The notes beneath the pieces are model-generated. The model did no database searches. It was not told where the DNA came from and was given only the letters and a program-made list of their open reading frames with translations. The translations under genes and the position numbers were made by a program. Shown one piece after another: positions 1 through 10,100 of a stretch of DNA of 64,000 bases. The DNA lies in contig CAVUIJ010000027.1 in assembly GCA_963741505.1 (NCBI GenBank), positions 59,127 through 123,126 of the forward strand. Direction: 5' to 3'. Source of the DNA: JAKFWF01 sp963741505 (GTDB taxonomy: Bacteria > Pseudomonadota > Alphaproteobacteria > Rhizobiales > Hyphomicrobiaceae). Every line of letters begins with the position of its first letter. The stretch's first letter is position 1.

Positions 1-1184
1 GGCGCGATAGCCTTCAGATAGAAGATCGACGGCGCCATCGGCGGGGTCAGGTAGCTGGTCTGCAGCATGACCAGGAACACCACCGCGAACCAGAGCGGAT
101 CGATGCCGAAGCTCTTCACCAGCGGGAACGCGATCGGCACCACGATCAGCACGATCGAGATCAGGTCGATGATGAAGCCGAGGATGAAGGCGACGAACAG
201 GATGATGGCGATCACCGACCACGGCGACAGCCCGAAGGCATCGAGGATGCCCTTGGTCGCGGCCATTCCGCCGGAGGCGAAGAACACCCCGGAGAACATG
301 CTGCCGGCGAGCACGATGGCCAGGATCATCGCGGTGATCGAGACCGTCTGCAGTGCCGCCTGGTACAGCAGCTTCCAGCTCATGCGGCGATAGAGGATGG
401 CCAGGATCATAACGCCAACCGAGCCGCAAGCGGCAGCTTCGGTCGGCGTCGCCAGTCCCATGAACAGCGTGCCAAGGACGGTGAAGATCAGGAAGCCGGG
501 CGGCATGATCGCCGACAGCGTGAACGTCATCTTCTCGGCCAATGTGCGCTCGTCTTTGGTCGTCTCGGCCGGCGCCAGCGCCGGATTGAAGGCGCACACG
601 ATGACGATGTAGAGCATGAACAGGCTCGACATCAGCAGACCGGGAAACAGGATGCCAGCCAGCAGATCGCCGACCGGCAGTACCGCGATCGGCGCCAGCA
701 CGACCACCGGCACCGACGGTGGAATGATGGTGCCGAGCGAGCCGCCGCCGCAGATCGTGCCGGCAACGAGCCTGTTGTCATAGCCCCGCTTCAGCATCGC
801 CGGGATCGCCAGCATGCCGACCAGCGTTTCGGTGGCGCCGACCACGCCGCTCGCCGCGGCAAAGATCGTGCACATCAGCAGTGCGGCGATGGCGAGACCA
901 CCGGGCAGCCGGCGCGTCCACATGTAGAGGGCGTCGAACAGCCGCTCGGCAATGCCGGCGCGCTCCAGGATCGAGCCCATGAAGATGAACAGCGGGATCG
1001 CGCCCAGCACATAGTTGGTAGCGACGTCGTCGATGCGCGAGACGAGTTGATGCACCAATGTGTCGCCGAACCGCAACAGACCGAAGCCGCAGGCCGCCAG
1101 CATCATCGCAAAGGCAACGGGAAAGCCGAGGAAGATCAGCACCATCAGTGTCGGAAACATCCACAGGACGGTCTGCTGCGTCAT
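1..1184 (-). CDS. dctM: TRAP transporter large permease (DctM family), partial
   Basis: This is the membrane subunit that carries the substrate in a tripartite ATP-independent periplasmic transporter, driven by an ion gradient in the inner membrane. The minus-strand reading frame begins at an ATG at 1182-1184 (MTQQTVLWMFPTLMVL) and stays open to the left edge, so about 394 N-terminal residues are present and the end is missing. The visible protein has long hydrophobic segments and DctM-typical stretches such as IPLFIFMGSILERAG, ASGVVGATETLVGMLA and GGGSLGTIIPPS. The start codon overlaps the stop of the upstream small permease by four bases (ATGA), which is usual for translational coupling of dctQ and dctM. 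I am confident of the family; the substrate cannot be read from the permease. Confidence 0.92.
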   Translation of the reverse strand, partial: MTQQTVLWMFPTLMVLIFLGFPVAFAMMLAACGFGLLRFGDTLVHQLVSRIDDVATNYVLGAIPLFIFMGSILERAGIAERLFDALYMWTRRLPGGLAIAALLMCTIFAAASGVVGATETLVGMLAIPAMLKRGYDNRLVAGTICGGGSLGTIIPPSVPVVVLAPIAVLPVGDLLAGILFPGLLMSSLFMLYIVIVCAFNPALAPAETTKDERTLAEKMTFTLSAIMPPGFLIFTVLGTLFMGLATPTEAAACGSVGVMILAILYRRMSWKLLYQAALQTVSITAMILAIVLAGSMFSGVFFASGGMAATKGILDAFGLSPWSVIAIILFVAFILGFIIDLISIVLIVVPIAFPLVKSFGIDPLWFAVVFLVMLQTSYLTPPMAPSIFYLKAIA

Positions 1185-1693
1185 GGCTTGGCCGCCTCAG
1201 GCGTGTGGCCGAACACGACCAGCAGATTCTCGATCGTCTTGGCGAAGGTCTGCAGCGCGAACAGGGCGAAGCCGACGACATAGAGGATGCGGTAGGGCCA
1301 GATCTTCGGGTTCCAGGCCGACAGGCCCGAGCCTTCACCGGAACGGAATGCCGCCAGCGCGTTCTGAACCAGGACAACCACGATCCACACCATCATGGCG
1401 GTCAGCAGCGCGTAGCCGATGGCGTCGATCAGCGAGATCGCCCGCTTCGGCAGCCGGTCGTGGATGAAGTCGACATTGACGTGTTGACCTGCCAGCAGGG
1501 CATAGGAAATGCCGAACAGAAAGATCGAACCCATCATCATGTAGCTGACTTCGAAGGCCCAGGCGGTCGGCGCGGCAAACACATACCGGCTGATCACCTC
1601 AAACACCATGGCGAGCACCAGCGGCAGCACGATCACTGCGCCGAGGCGGCCGGACCACAATGACAGTCGGCCAATGAAATTCACGAGCGGCAT
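1181..1693 (-). CDS. dctQ: TRAP transporter small permease (DctQ family)
   Basis: The small membrane subunit pairs with DctM to form the TRAP permease. The 170-residue protein has the four hydrophobic segments expected for the family (around residues 15-35, 45-65, 88-110 and 130-155) and the family signature FEVSYMMMGSIFLFG followed by a conserved VNVDFIHDRLP after the second segment. It lies between the binding protein gene upstream (gap of 61 bases) and dctM downstream (ATGA overlap), so the order dctP-dctQ-dctM is intact. Length and order are normal for the family. Confidence 0.92.
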   Translation of the reverse strand: MPLVNFIGRLSLWSGRLGAVIVLPLVLAMVFEVISRYVFAAPTAWAFEVSYMMMGSIFLFGISYALLAGQHVNVDFIHDRLPKRAISLIDAIGYALLTAMMVWIVVVLVQNALAAFRSGEGSGLSAWNPKIWPYRILYVVGFALFALQTFAKTIENLLVVFGHTPEAAKP

Positions 1694-1754
1694 TGCAACC
1701 TCGAGCCTGGCGAAGGTCCGGCGACGCCTGCGGCGGCATCGCCGGCGTGGTGGT

Positions 1755-2810
1755 TCAGCGCGTGCCGGTTGCGAAGCGGAATTCGCTGATCGACTTGGCG
1801 CTCTTCATGAAACCCGCCTGGCTGTCATAGGCCTTCTTGAACCACTCGTTGGTGGCCGCCTGCTTGGCTGCCCATTCGTTCGAGGCCTTCAGCGTGGCAT
1901 CGATCAGGCTCTGGTCGACGCGAATCATCTCGACATTCGGATTGGCCTTGATCTGAGCATAGGCATCGACGTCGCTTTTCACGTAGGCAAGATAGGTGTC
2001 GAGCATGGTCATGCGGCCGGCAAGCTCGAGCAGCGCCTTGTCCTTGTCGCCGATCTTGGCCCAGACGTTCTTGTTGAACATGCACTCGTGGGCGCCGGAC
2101 GGCTGATGCAGGCCGGGCGTCATGACGTACTTGGCGATCTTGTGGAAGCCTTCCGACAAATTGATGCCCGGGCCGCCCCACTCGATGGCGTCGACGACCT
2201 TGCGCTCGAGCGCGCTGAACACTTCCGAACCTGGCAGGATCACGGTCGAGGCGCCCAGCATCGGTGCGATCTCGGCCCAGGCAGCCGAGGTGCGCAGCTT
2301 GAGGCCCTTCATGTCCTCGACGGTGCGCACCGGCTTGTGGGCGTGCATGAAGAATTCGGTCTCGAGCACACCGCAAGGGACGATGACGACGTCGAACTTC
2401 TCCTTGCGCCACTGCTTCCACAGCTCGGCGCCGCCGCCATTGTAGAGCCACATCAGCGTCTCTTCCGGGTTGGGCCCAGCCGACCAGCCACCGAAGATGG
2501 CCCCGGCACGGTCGATCGCCCAGTCGTAGCCCGGCCAGTTATGGCCGGCGTCCGCCACGCCCTTTTGCACCGTCTCGGTCACTTTCAGGGCCGGACCAAG
2601 CGCGCCTGCCTGGAACACATTGATCTTGATGCGGCCATCGGTCAGCACCGCAACGGTCTCGGCGTAGCGCTTGGCGCCGACTTCCAGCCAATGGCCGCCT
2701 GCCCAAGGCGTTGCCATGTTGATCTCGACCTTGTTCTGCGCCAGCGCTGGAGCGCCGATCGCCGAGCCGACAAGTGCCGCGGCGGCGGCGATGTTTCTCA
2801 ATCTCGACAT
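1755..2810 (-). CDS. dctP: TRAP transporter periplasmic substrate-binding protein (DctP family)
   Basis: This periplasmic receptor delivers a carboxylate-type ligand to the DctQM permease. The 351-residue product starts with a clear signal peptide (charged MSRLR, hydrophobic core, cleavage after ALA near residue 24). The mature part has family features: MATPWAGGHWLEVGAKR near the N-terminus, the conserved LKLRTSAAWAEI segment whose arginine normally salt-bridges the ligand carboxylate, and SALERKVVDAIEWGGPG. The ATG at 2810 has an AGGAAA ribosome-binding site just upstream. It is the first transporter gene after the FAD oxidoreductase, so the ligand is probably the substrate of the enzymes encoded upstream in the same operon. 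Which acid it is cannot be told. Confidence 0.92.
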   Translation of the reverse strand: MSRLRNIAAAAALVGSAIGAPALAQNKVEINMATPWAGGHWLEVGAKRYAETVAVLTDGRIKINVFQAGALGPALKVTETVQKGVADAGHNWPGYDWAIDRAGAIFGGWSAGPNPEETLMWLYNGGGAELWKQWRKEKFDVVIVPCGVLETEFFMHAHKPVRTVEDMKGLKLRTSAAWAEIAPMLGASTVILPGSEVFSALERKVVDAIEWGGPGINLSEGFHKIAKYVMTPGLHQPSGAHECMFNKNVWAKIGDKDKALLELAGRMTMLDTYLAYVKSDVDAYAQIKANPNVEMIRVDQSLIDATLKASNEWAAKQAATNEWFKKAYDSQAGFMKSAKSISEFRFATGTR

Positions 2811-2891
2811 GCTCGTTTCCTTTCCCCTGGTTCATCGTTGCTCGTCAATCGGGTAGACAAAGTGCGTGTGAATAACTCAATCCGGCGACGC

Positions 2892-4403
2892 TCAGCCGGA
2901 GGGAGCGCAAAGGGCTGCATTTCGTCCCGCCAACCGGCCGGAAGTGAACGCCCAGGCGAGATGATGGCCGTGGCCCTCGAGCAGCAGGCCGCCCTGGCCG
3001 GCGGAACCGGCGGCGTAGAGACCGGCAATCGGCTTGCCGCCGGCATCGAGGACGCGGAAATCGCGGTCGATCTTGAGGCCACCCTCGCTGAACACGATCC
3101 AGGACTTCGCCGGCCCCAGCGCGTGGTACGGACCTTGCGTCAGCGGTTGGAGATCGGCAGTCGTGTGCTGGCCGTCCCGGCCTTGATTAACAGCGGCCAC
3201 GGTCGCCGACAGCACCTCGGCTGCGAGCCCGAGCTTGCCCGCCAGTTCCGCCAGCGTCGGTGCGCTGGCATAGATATCGGGCCTCGAGCGCGCATAGTCG
3301 GGCAGGTAGGCGTAACCGACGCCGGGTGCCGTCGAGATGAAGTGCGGCCAGGCGGTGAAGCGCTGCGCCACCTGCTGATCGAAGATGATGTACGCCTGCT
3401 GGTCGGGTTGTCGCCCGACATGATCCTGCGGCCGCGCGCGTTCATCGCAGAAGCGTTCGCCGCGGTTGTTGACCAGGATCGCACCCTGCTCGAACAGTCG
3501 CAGCGACGGCGCCAGGAAGGTCGTCACGAAGCCGAGCAGGAATGGCCGCAGCATCGCCTGCGGCAGCACCTTCATGGCGATCGACAGCGAGCGGGCGAAC
3601 CAGCGGCTGACCGGCAGCTTGGCAATGACGCTCGGCTTGGGCGGCGCCGTGAAGCGGATTTCGGGGCCCCACGCGAGATCGCCGTTGACGACTTGCGCGC
3701 CGACCGCTTCCGCCATCCGCTGGCCGTCGCCGGTGCTGTTCGGATTGACGCCGCCGATATCGAGCAGCGGCCCGCTCATAAAGCGCTTCTTGAACGCGGT
3801 CGGCGCCGCGCTGAAGTCGCCCGAGGCCAGGATCACACCGCGCCGGGCCATGATCCGCTCGGCCGGCCGACCGCTGTCCGAGGCGGATAATTCGACGCCC
3901 GCGATCCGGCCGGCCTGGTTGATCAGTGCCTCGACCTTGCAGCCGCTGCGGATGACCACGCCCAGCCTGCGACAGGCGCGCTCCAGGTGCCGGACAAAAC
4001 CGCGCGAGTGAGGCAGGATCGCATGCAAACGCGGCTTGCTGTGCGGCGGCTCCGGCAGCGGTCCCATGAATTCGACGCCGAGATCGTCAAGAATGGCGAT
4101 CGTCTCCGGTACATTGTCGACCAGGATGCGCCGCAACTCGAGGTTATCGCGATTGGCGAGCGTGCCGGCGAACTTCGCCATGTCCTCGAAATGCGATTGC
4201 GGGTTGTCGTCGATCCCGGCCTCGCGCTGCAGCCGCGTCGAGGTCGCGCAGATCGTACCGACAGAAAGGCCGGTGGTGCCGCCGATCGCCGCCGCCTTTT
4301 CGAGAAGCACGACGGAGCGGCCATGCCGCGCCGCCGCGTAGGCGCTCATCAAGCCGGTGCCGCCGCCGCCCACGACGACAATGTCGAACGATCCGTCAGC
4401 CAA
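2892..4403 (-). CDS. FAD-dependent oxidoreductase (fumarate reductase/ketosteroid dehydrogenase-like)
   Basis: The 503-residue protein belongs to the FAD_binding_2 group (fumarate reductase flavoprotein, 3-ketosteroid-delta1-dehydrogenase relatives). It has the N-terminal dinucleotide fold DIVVVGGGGTGLMSA, the following LLEKAAAIGGTT stretch, the NSTGDG segment near residue 225, and a C-terminal FAD loop (GLYAAGSAGQGG) near residue 465. No haem or Fe-S motif is seen, so it is a soluble flavoprotein. The first usable start is a TTG at 4401-4403: an in-frame TAA lies 15 bases further up and an AAGGGG ribosome-binding site is suitably placed. It sits between the aldehyde dehydrogenase and the TRAP genes, so it probably oxidises or reduces an intermediate of the imported acid. 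The exact reaction is unknown. Confidence 0.85.
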   Translation of the reverse strand: MADGSFDIVVVGGGGTGLMSAYAAARHGRSVVLLEKAAAIGGTTGLSVGTICATSTRLQREAGIDDNPQSHFEDMAKFAGTLANRDNLELRRILVDNVPETIAILDDLGVEFMGPLPEPPHSKPRLHAILPHSRGFVRHLERACRRLGVVIRSGCKVEALINQAGRIAGVELSASDSGRPAERIMARRGVILASGDFSAAPTAFKKRFMSGPLLDIGGVNPNSTGDGQRMAEAVGAQVVNGDLAWGPEIRFTAPPKPSVIAKLPVSRWFARSLSIAMKVLPQAMLRPFLLGFVTTFLAPSLRLFEQGAILVNNRGERFCDERARPQDHVGRQPDQQAYIIFDQQVAQRFTAWPHFISTAPGVGYAYLPDYARSRPDIYASAPTLAELAGKLGLAAEVLSATVAAVNQGRDGQHTTADLQPLTQGPYHALGPAKSWIVFSEGGLKIDRDFRVLDAGGKPIAGLYAAGSAGQGGLLLEGHGHHLAWAFTSGRLAGRNAALCAPSG

Positions 4404-4514
4404 TGCCGCCGCCCCTTACTGACATGCAGGTAAGTATGCCAATCGAACTTCCGCTGTCAATGCACTGGCACCGGCCAAGGCCGTCAATTCACGGCGTTCG
4501 TGGGATGGTTCGGG

Positions 4515-6015
4515 CTATTCCGGCGGGGCGGCGATGTTGACCGTCACGCTCTTCAGGTCGGTGAAACTGTCGAGCATGCCGTCGAGTGAGAATTCGCGAC
4601 CGATGCCGCTCTGCTTGCGTCCGCCATAGGGCTGCCCGAGCGATTGCCCGGCACCCTGGTTGATCTGCACCCAGCCGGCGTCGAGCGCGTGCGCGGTACG
4701 CAAGGCGCGGCCGACGTCACGGGTCCACACGTAGCCGGCAAGCCCGTAATGGCTGTCGTTCGCCATGGCGATGACTTCGGCCTCGTCCTCCCACGGGATG
4801 GCGACAAGCACCGGCCCGAAGATCTCCTCGCGTGCGAGCCGCCAGTCGTTCGAGGTGTCGGCAAATACGGTCGGAACTGTGAAGTAGCCCTTGCTCAAGG
4901 GCCCGCTGGTTGGCGGCAGGCCGCCGATCACCGGCCGCGCCCCGGGTCGATGCAGCCCTTCCTCGATGTAGCCGCAGACCTTGCGGTACTGCTTCTCGTT
5001 GATGATCGAGCCCATGTCGGTCGCTTCGTCCAGCGGATCGCCGATCCTGAGCGCCTTAGCCTTGGTCTTCATCTTGTCGAGGAAGCTGTCGAAGATCTTC
5101 TTGTGCAGGAACAGGCGGGAGCCGGCGGTGCACGACTGGCTCTGCCGGGTGAAGCGCATGCCCGACATCACGCCGTCGACCACCCAGTCGGCATCGGCGT
5201 CGGCGTAGACGATGGCCGGGCTCTTGCCGCCGAGTTCGAGCGACACCGGCGCGATCCGCTCGGCCGCCGCCCGCATGATCGACTTGCCGACTGCGGTCGA
5301 GCCGGTGAATGAAATTTTCCTGACCTTCGGGTGCGCGGCCAGTGCCGCGCCGCACTCGGCGCCGATACCCGGTGATGATGTTGACGACGCCCTTGGGCAG
5401 GAACTCGGTGCAGATCTCGGCGATGAACAACACCGACAGCGGCGCATCCTCGGCCGCCTTCAGAACGATGGTGTTGCCGGCGCAGATCGCCGGCGCAATC
5501 TTCATCGCCGACAGGATCGCCGGCGCATTCCACGGCACGATAGCGCCGACGACGCCGATCGGCTCGCGGCGGGTGTAGCTCAACACGCCGTCGCCGAGGG
5601 GGAACGTGTCGCCCTTGAGTTCGCTGGCGAGACCGCCGAAGTAGCGGAACGTGTCGGCGGCGCCTCGCGCCTCGGGACGAGCTTGGGTTCGCAACGCATT
5701 GCCGGTTTCCTCGGCGATGATCCTGGCCAGATCTTCGACGCGGGCCTCAATCGCCTCCGCGATCTTGAGCAGCAGACGACCGCGGTCGCGGGCGACGATC
5801 CGTGACCAGGCCGGAAATGCCCCGGCCGCCGCCGCGACTGCGCGCTCGACGTCGGCCGCCTGGGCACGCGGCGCCTGACCGATCTTTTCCTTGCGTGCAG
5901 GGTTCTCGATCGCAAACACTTGGCCATCAGCGGCGTCGACCCAGGCGCCGTCGATCAGCATCTGCTTCTTGGCGAACGCCGTTGGCGGCACAGCACGCTT
6001 CGCGGTTGCACTCAT
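4515..6015 (-). CDS. Aldehyde dehydrogenase, interrupted by one single-base frame break
   Basis: This NAD(P)-dependent aldehyde dehydrogenase would oxidise an aldehyde to the acid. The first part (start ATG at 6015, MSATAKRAVPP) carries the Rossmann entry VVGAIVPWNAPA; the second part carries the general-base glutamate motif LELGGKSPA and the nucleophile segment QSCTAGSR. The frame changes near 5368-5370. There the minus strand reads ACCGGGTATC where ACCGGTATC restores an uninterrupted protein (NIITG then GAECGAALA). The span of 1501 bases is 3 x 500 + 1, so removing one base gives a normal 499-residue enzyme. I regard the break as a sequencing insertion. It lies 37 bases after the dehydrogenase gene in the same operon. 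Confidence 0.88.
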
Positions 6016-6052
6016 GGTGTCTCTCCTTTGACGAAGAATTGCACGGCGAGAT

Positions 6053-6985
6053 TCAAGGCTTGGCCTTGCCGGCGGGGTTGTTTTCGGGCGCAACCCCCAG
6101 TTCGCCGCTGAGCAGCTTGGCCACGATCGAGAAGTCCTTCGCCGCCAGCCCGTTGTTGGCCAGCGCCTGGTAAATCGACGTCGAGCAGGCGCCAAGCGGC
6201 GTCGAGGCGCCGACCGCGGCCGCCGCGTCCTGCGACAGCCGCATGTCCTTCAGCATCAATTCGGTCGAAAAGCCGGGCTCGTAGTCGCGGTTGGCGGGAG
6301 AGTTCGGCACCGGCCCCGGCACCGGGCAATAGTTGGTCATCGCCCACGACTGGCCCGATGAGGTCGAAGCGATATTGAACAGCGTCTGGTAGTCGAGGCC
6401 GAGTTTCTTGCCCAGCGCAAACGCCTCGCTGGTGGCGATCACCTTGATCCCGGCCATCATGTTATTGCAGATCTTGGCGGCCTGCCCATTCCCTGACGGA
6501 CCGGCATGGACGATGTTGCGGCCCATCGCCTGCAGGATAGGCTTCGCCCGCGCGAAGGCTTCCGCCGCGCCGCCGATCATGAAGGTCAAGGTTGCCGCCT
6601 CCGCCCCCATCGTGCCGCCGGACACCGGAGCATCGATCATCACCCGTCCGGCATCGTGTGCTGCCTTGGATACGAAGCGGGCGGTCTCGACATCAATGGT
6701 GGAGCAATCGATCAGCAGCGCTTGCCTTGGCGACAGGTTGATCGCCCCGGCCTCGCCCAGGTAGACGGCTCTGACGTGCTTACCAGTGTTCACCATCGTG
6801 ATGACGAATTCCGCGTCCTTCAAGGCATCGGCCAGAGTGCTCGCGGTCGCGCCGCCAGCCTTGCGATAGGCCGCACACGCGGCCTGCGACAGATCGAAGC
6901 CTGAGACCGCATGTCCCGCCTTAACCAAATTCAGCGCCATGTGCAGGCCCATCTTGCCCAAGCCGATGAAAGCGATTTTGGACAT
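6053..6985 (-). CDS. NAD(P)-dependent beta-hydroxyacid dehydrogenase (3-hydroxyisobutyrate dehydrogenase family)
   Basis: The 310-residue protein is a member of the 3-hydroxyisobutyrate/tartronate-semialdehyde reductase family, which oxidises beta-hydroxyacids with NAD(P). Visible motifs are the N-terminal GLGKMGLHMALNLVKAG dinucleotide site, the substrate loop APVSGGTMGAEAATL, and the catalytic lysine segment GQAAKICNNM. I place the start at the ATG at 6983-6985 (MSKIAFIGLG), because it has an AGGGAGA ribosome-binding site and begins exactly at the family start; a longer frame to 7045 adds an unlikely arginine-rich leader. It is the first gene of the minus-strand operon and faces the TPR-CHAT gene across a promoter region. 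Confidence 0.9.
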   Translation of the reverse strand: MSKIAFIGLGKMGLHMALNLVKAGHAVSGFDLSQAACAAYRKAGGATASTLADALKDAEFVITMVNTGKHVRAVYLGEAGAINLSPRQALLIDCSTIDVETARFVSKAAHDAGRVMIDAPVSGGTMGAEAATLTFMIGGAAEAFARAKPILQAMGRNIVHAGPSGNGQAAKICNNMMAGIKVIATSEAFALGKKLGLDYQTLFNIASTSSGQSWAMTNYCPVPGPVPNSPANRDYEPGFSTELMLKDMRLSQDAAAAVGASTPLGACSTSIYQALANNGLAAKDFSIVAKLLSGELGVAPENNPAGKAKP

Positions 6986-7191
6986 GGCATTTCTCCCTGC
7001 TCTTCTTCGCTCGGTCGAGGCCGAGCTTGCTGTCGGATCAAGCACCGCACAACTCTCAATCTCGACGGCGAGCTATGCACGCGCCGTCACAACCGCCGGC
7101 GCCAAGCTACCGGACGGACAGACGATTGCCTTTGAACTGAGCGATGGGTGCCCTATGCTAGAGCGTGGTGGGTGGACCATGGGGGTAAGCG
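6986..7191. promoter_or_regulatory. Divergent intergenic region
   Basis: This 206-base gap separates the first gene of the leftward catabolic operon from the rightward TPR-CHAT gene and must hold promoters for both. I see a ribosome-binding site for each side (AGGGAGA on the minus strand, GGGGGTAA on the plus strand) but no clear -35/-10 pair or operator palindrome that I would defend. Confidence 0.4.
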
Positions 7192-10100
7192 TTGGTCGAC
7201 AACCGGCACGATCGAGCGAAACGATGGCGTGGTCGGACTGCCACGCCCGTGTTCTGTTGGCTGCTGGCGGCGATGCTCAGCCTAGCCCTTGTCGGTGCGC
7301 AACCGCTTCTCGCGCAGCAGACCTCGCCGCCGGTCTCCGAGGCGCCAACGAATTCCGCCGCAGCCCTCGCCCGAGCGAAAGCTCAAGCGATGGAACTGAT
7401 GCGGGCGGGGCGCCATTCCGACGCCGTCACCCCAGCCGAGCAGGCACTGAGGATTGCCGAGACACTGCATGGTGCGGACGCAATTGAAACCGCAGTCGCG
7501 GCTCACAATCTGGGCTTCCTGCTGCGCCGCACCACCCGATTGAGTGATGCCGCGGCCAACCTCGAGCGCGCGCTCGCGATCTACGAGCGCCGCCACCCGG
7601 CGGTGCACGAGGACACCCGCAATGCGCTCGGCGAACTGGGCCAGATCTATCAGGCCACCGGACGGGCCGGCGAAACGGCTGCGATCTACGAACGGCTGAT
7701 CGCGCGTGCCGCCCAGGAAGGGCATGGCGCCCACCTCGGCGTCGCCCATATGTTGACGAACAGGGCGTTCGTGTTGCGCGGCCTCGGCCGCGGCGACGAG
7801 AGCGAAGCTGATTTTACGCGCGCCATCGGCGTCTACGAGGCGCAGACGGCGATCGACGGCGAACCTTACCGCCTCGCACTCGAAGGCCTGCTCGATCGCC
7901 TCGACGCGACCAATCGCGGCGATGCAGCGATTGCACGAGCAAAGGAGGCCATTGCGCGCCTCGACGCACTTGGCGATGCTGGCAGCCAGCTCGCCATGCG
8001 CCTGCACAATCGACTCTCGAAGTCGGCGCTGGAGGCAGGTCGTCACGCCGATGCACTGGGCCACGCCAGGGCCGCCCTGGCCCTTCACCAGAACGTCGCC
8101 GCCGAACCGGACAAGGGCAGGAACCTCGACCAGACAGTCGCCGCGCTCAACAATCTCGCCAGGGCGCATCGTGCGGTCGCCGACTACCCGGCCGCCGAGG
8201 ATGCTTACCGGCGCGCTGTCGCCCTGCTCGATGGCCGTGGCGACAAGGCCAACTCCGGCATCCTCAACGACAACCTCGCCGTTCTCTACCTGCATCAAGG
8301 CCGCCACGACGAGGCCGAGCGCTATCACAAGCGGGCGCTCGCCCTGCTCGAGGAAGCACTCGGCCGGGAACACCCGAGCGTCGGCCGGGCGGCCGGCAAT
8401 CTCGGCGCCCTGTTGAGCGAGGTTGGTCGCCATGCCGAGGCGGAGCCACTACTGCGCCGCGGGCTGGCAATTCTGGAGGCGCGCAAGTCCCAGGATCCGG
8501 TATCGCTCGGCATCATCGAGGATAATCTGGCCGGACTGCTGCGCGTGACGGGCCGGCACACCGAGGCCCGGGCGCATCTCGAGCGCGCACTCGAACTCTT
8601 CCAAGGCGCACTGCCGGCGAAGCATCCCCGCCTTGCAACCGCGCGCAACAATCTCGGCCGCTTCCTGCTCGACAGCGGCGCACTCGCCGATGCCGAAATC
8701 GAACTCAAGCGGGCGCTCGTGCTGGCCGAGGACCTCTATGGCCCGAACAGTCTCGACATCGCGGTCCCAGCCGCCAATCTGGCCGAAGTGATGACCGAGA
8801 CGAAGCGATACGGCGAAGCGCGTGCGCTGTTCGACAGGGCGCTCGCGGCGCTGGAAGCGGTGCATGGGCCGAAACACGCCAACCTGCTCGTTTCTCTGGT
8901 CGCGGCGGGGCGGCTCGAATTGGCCGACGGCAAAGCCGACGCCGCCAGGGCGCTGTTCGAGCGCGCGGTCGCAATCGAGCTCGCCGGCCGGGCTCGCAGC
9001 GGTATCCGAGGCAGAACCGCGACGGCCGACGGTGGCACCGGACGCGGCGCCTTTCACGGCCTGATCGAAGCCCAGTGGCGCAGCGGCGCGACGCCGGCAG
9101 CGCGCGATGCGGCGCGCGCACTCGAAGTCGGCCAGTGGGACACCATGACACCGGCCGCCATCGCGCTGGCAGCCCTCGGCGCGCGCGTCGGTGCCGGCGA
9201 CCAGGCGCTCGGTGCGACGACCCGCGAGCGCCAGGATCTGGCGGCGGATTGGACTGCGACCGACCGGCGGCTGACCGAGCTGCTGGCGGAAAGCGGTCAG
9301 CGCAACGCCGGTCTCGAAGGCCAACTGCGCCAACGCCTGGCGACGGTGGAGACGCGTCTTGCCACGATCGATGCCGACCTCGCCGCCCGCTATCCGCGCT
9401 ACTGGGACCTGGCGCGCCCGTCAGCCCTTTCCGTCGATGCCATCAGAAGACTGCTGGCGCCGGAGGAAGCAGCCATCCAGTTCGTCGTCACGCCCGAAGC
9501 GACCCACGTGTGGCTGCTCTCGCGCTCGGACATCGCCTGGCACCGAGCGCCGATAGGCGAGCGCAACTTGCGCAGCCTGGTGCGCGGATTGCGATGCGGC
9601 CTCGACCGCGCCGAATGGGATGGCGCCGGCGCCGAACGCTGCTCCACCTTGCTCGGGCTCGATCCGAAACAGGTGCCGCAAGCAGCCGATCCGCTGCCGT
9701 TCGATGTCGGCAACGCGCATCGCCTGTACGAAATCTTGCTCGGCCCGCTCAAGTCCAGGATCGCGGGCAAGGATCTTCTGGTCGTGGCCTCGGGGCCGCT
9801 GACCGCACTGCCGTTGCAGGTGCTCGTCGCCGAGCCGCCGGCAGCAGCCGAAGAGAAGGACTACGCGCGCGCTGCCTGGCTCGGCCGCAGGCACGCAATC
9901 ACGGTGCTGCCGTCGCTGGCGAGCCTTGCCGCCCTGCGCGGCTTCGCCCGATCGAGGAGCGCTGCCAAGCCCTATATCGGCATCGGCAATCCGCTCCTGA
10001 CCGGCTCGGATGGGACCGACCGCCGAGCCTTCGAAGTACCTGAATGCGATACGCGCCCCGACGCGCCTTCGCCGGTGGCGGCCGCGGTGCAGAAGCATCC

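Noticed and set aside
1608..3890. A 760-codon plus-strand frame opposite the TRAP receptor and flavoprotein genes
   Set aside because: It is Arg/Asp/Gly-rich shadow sequence of a GC-rich genome, antisense to two genes with clear family motifs. The same holds for the long antisense frames at 7282-8433, 8449-9333, 27057-27872, 33340-34674, 36633-37514 and 55917-57161.
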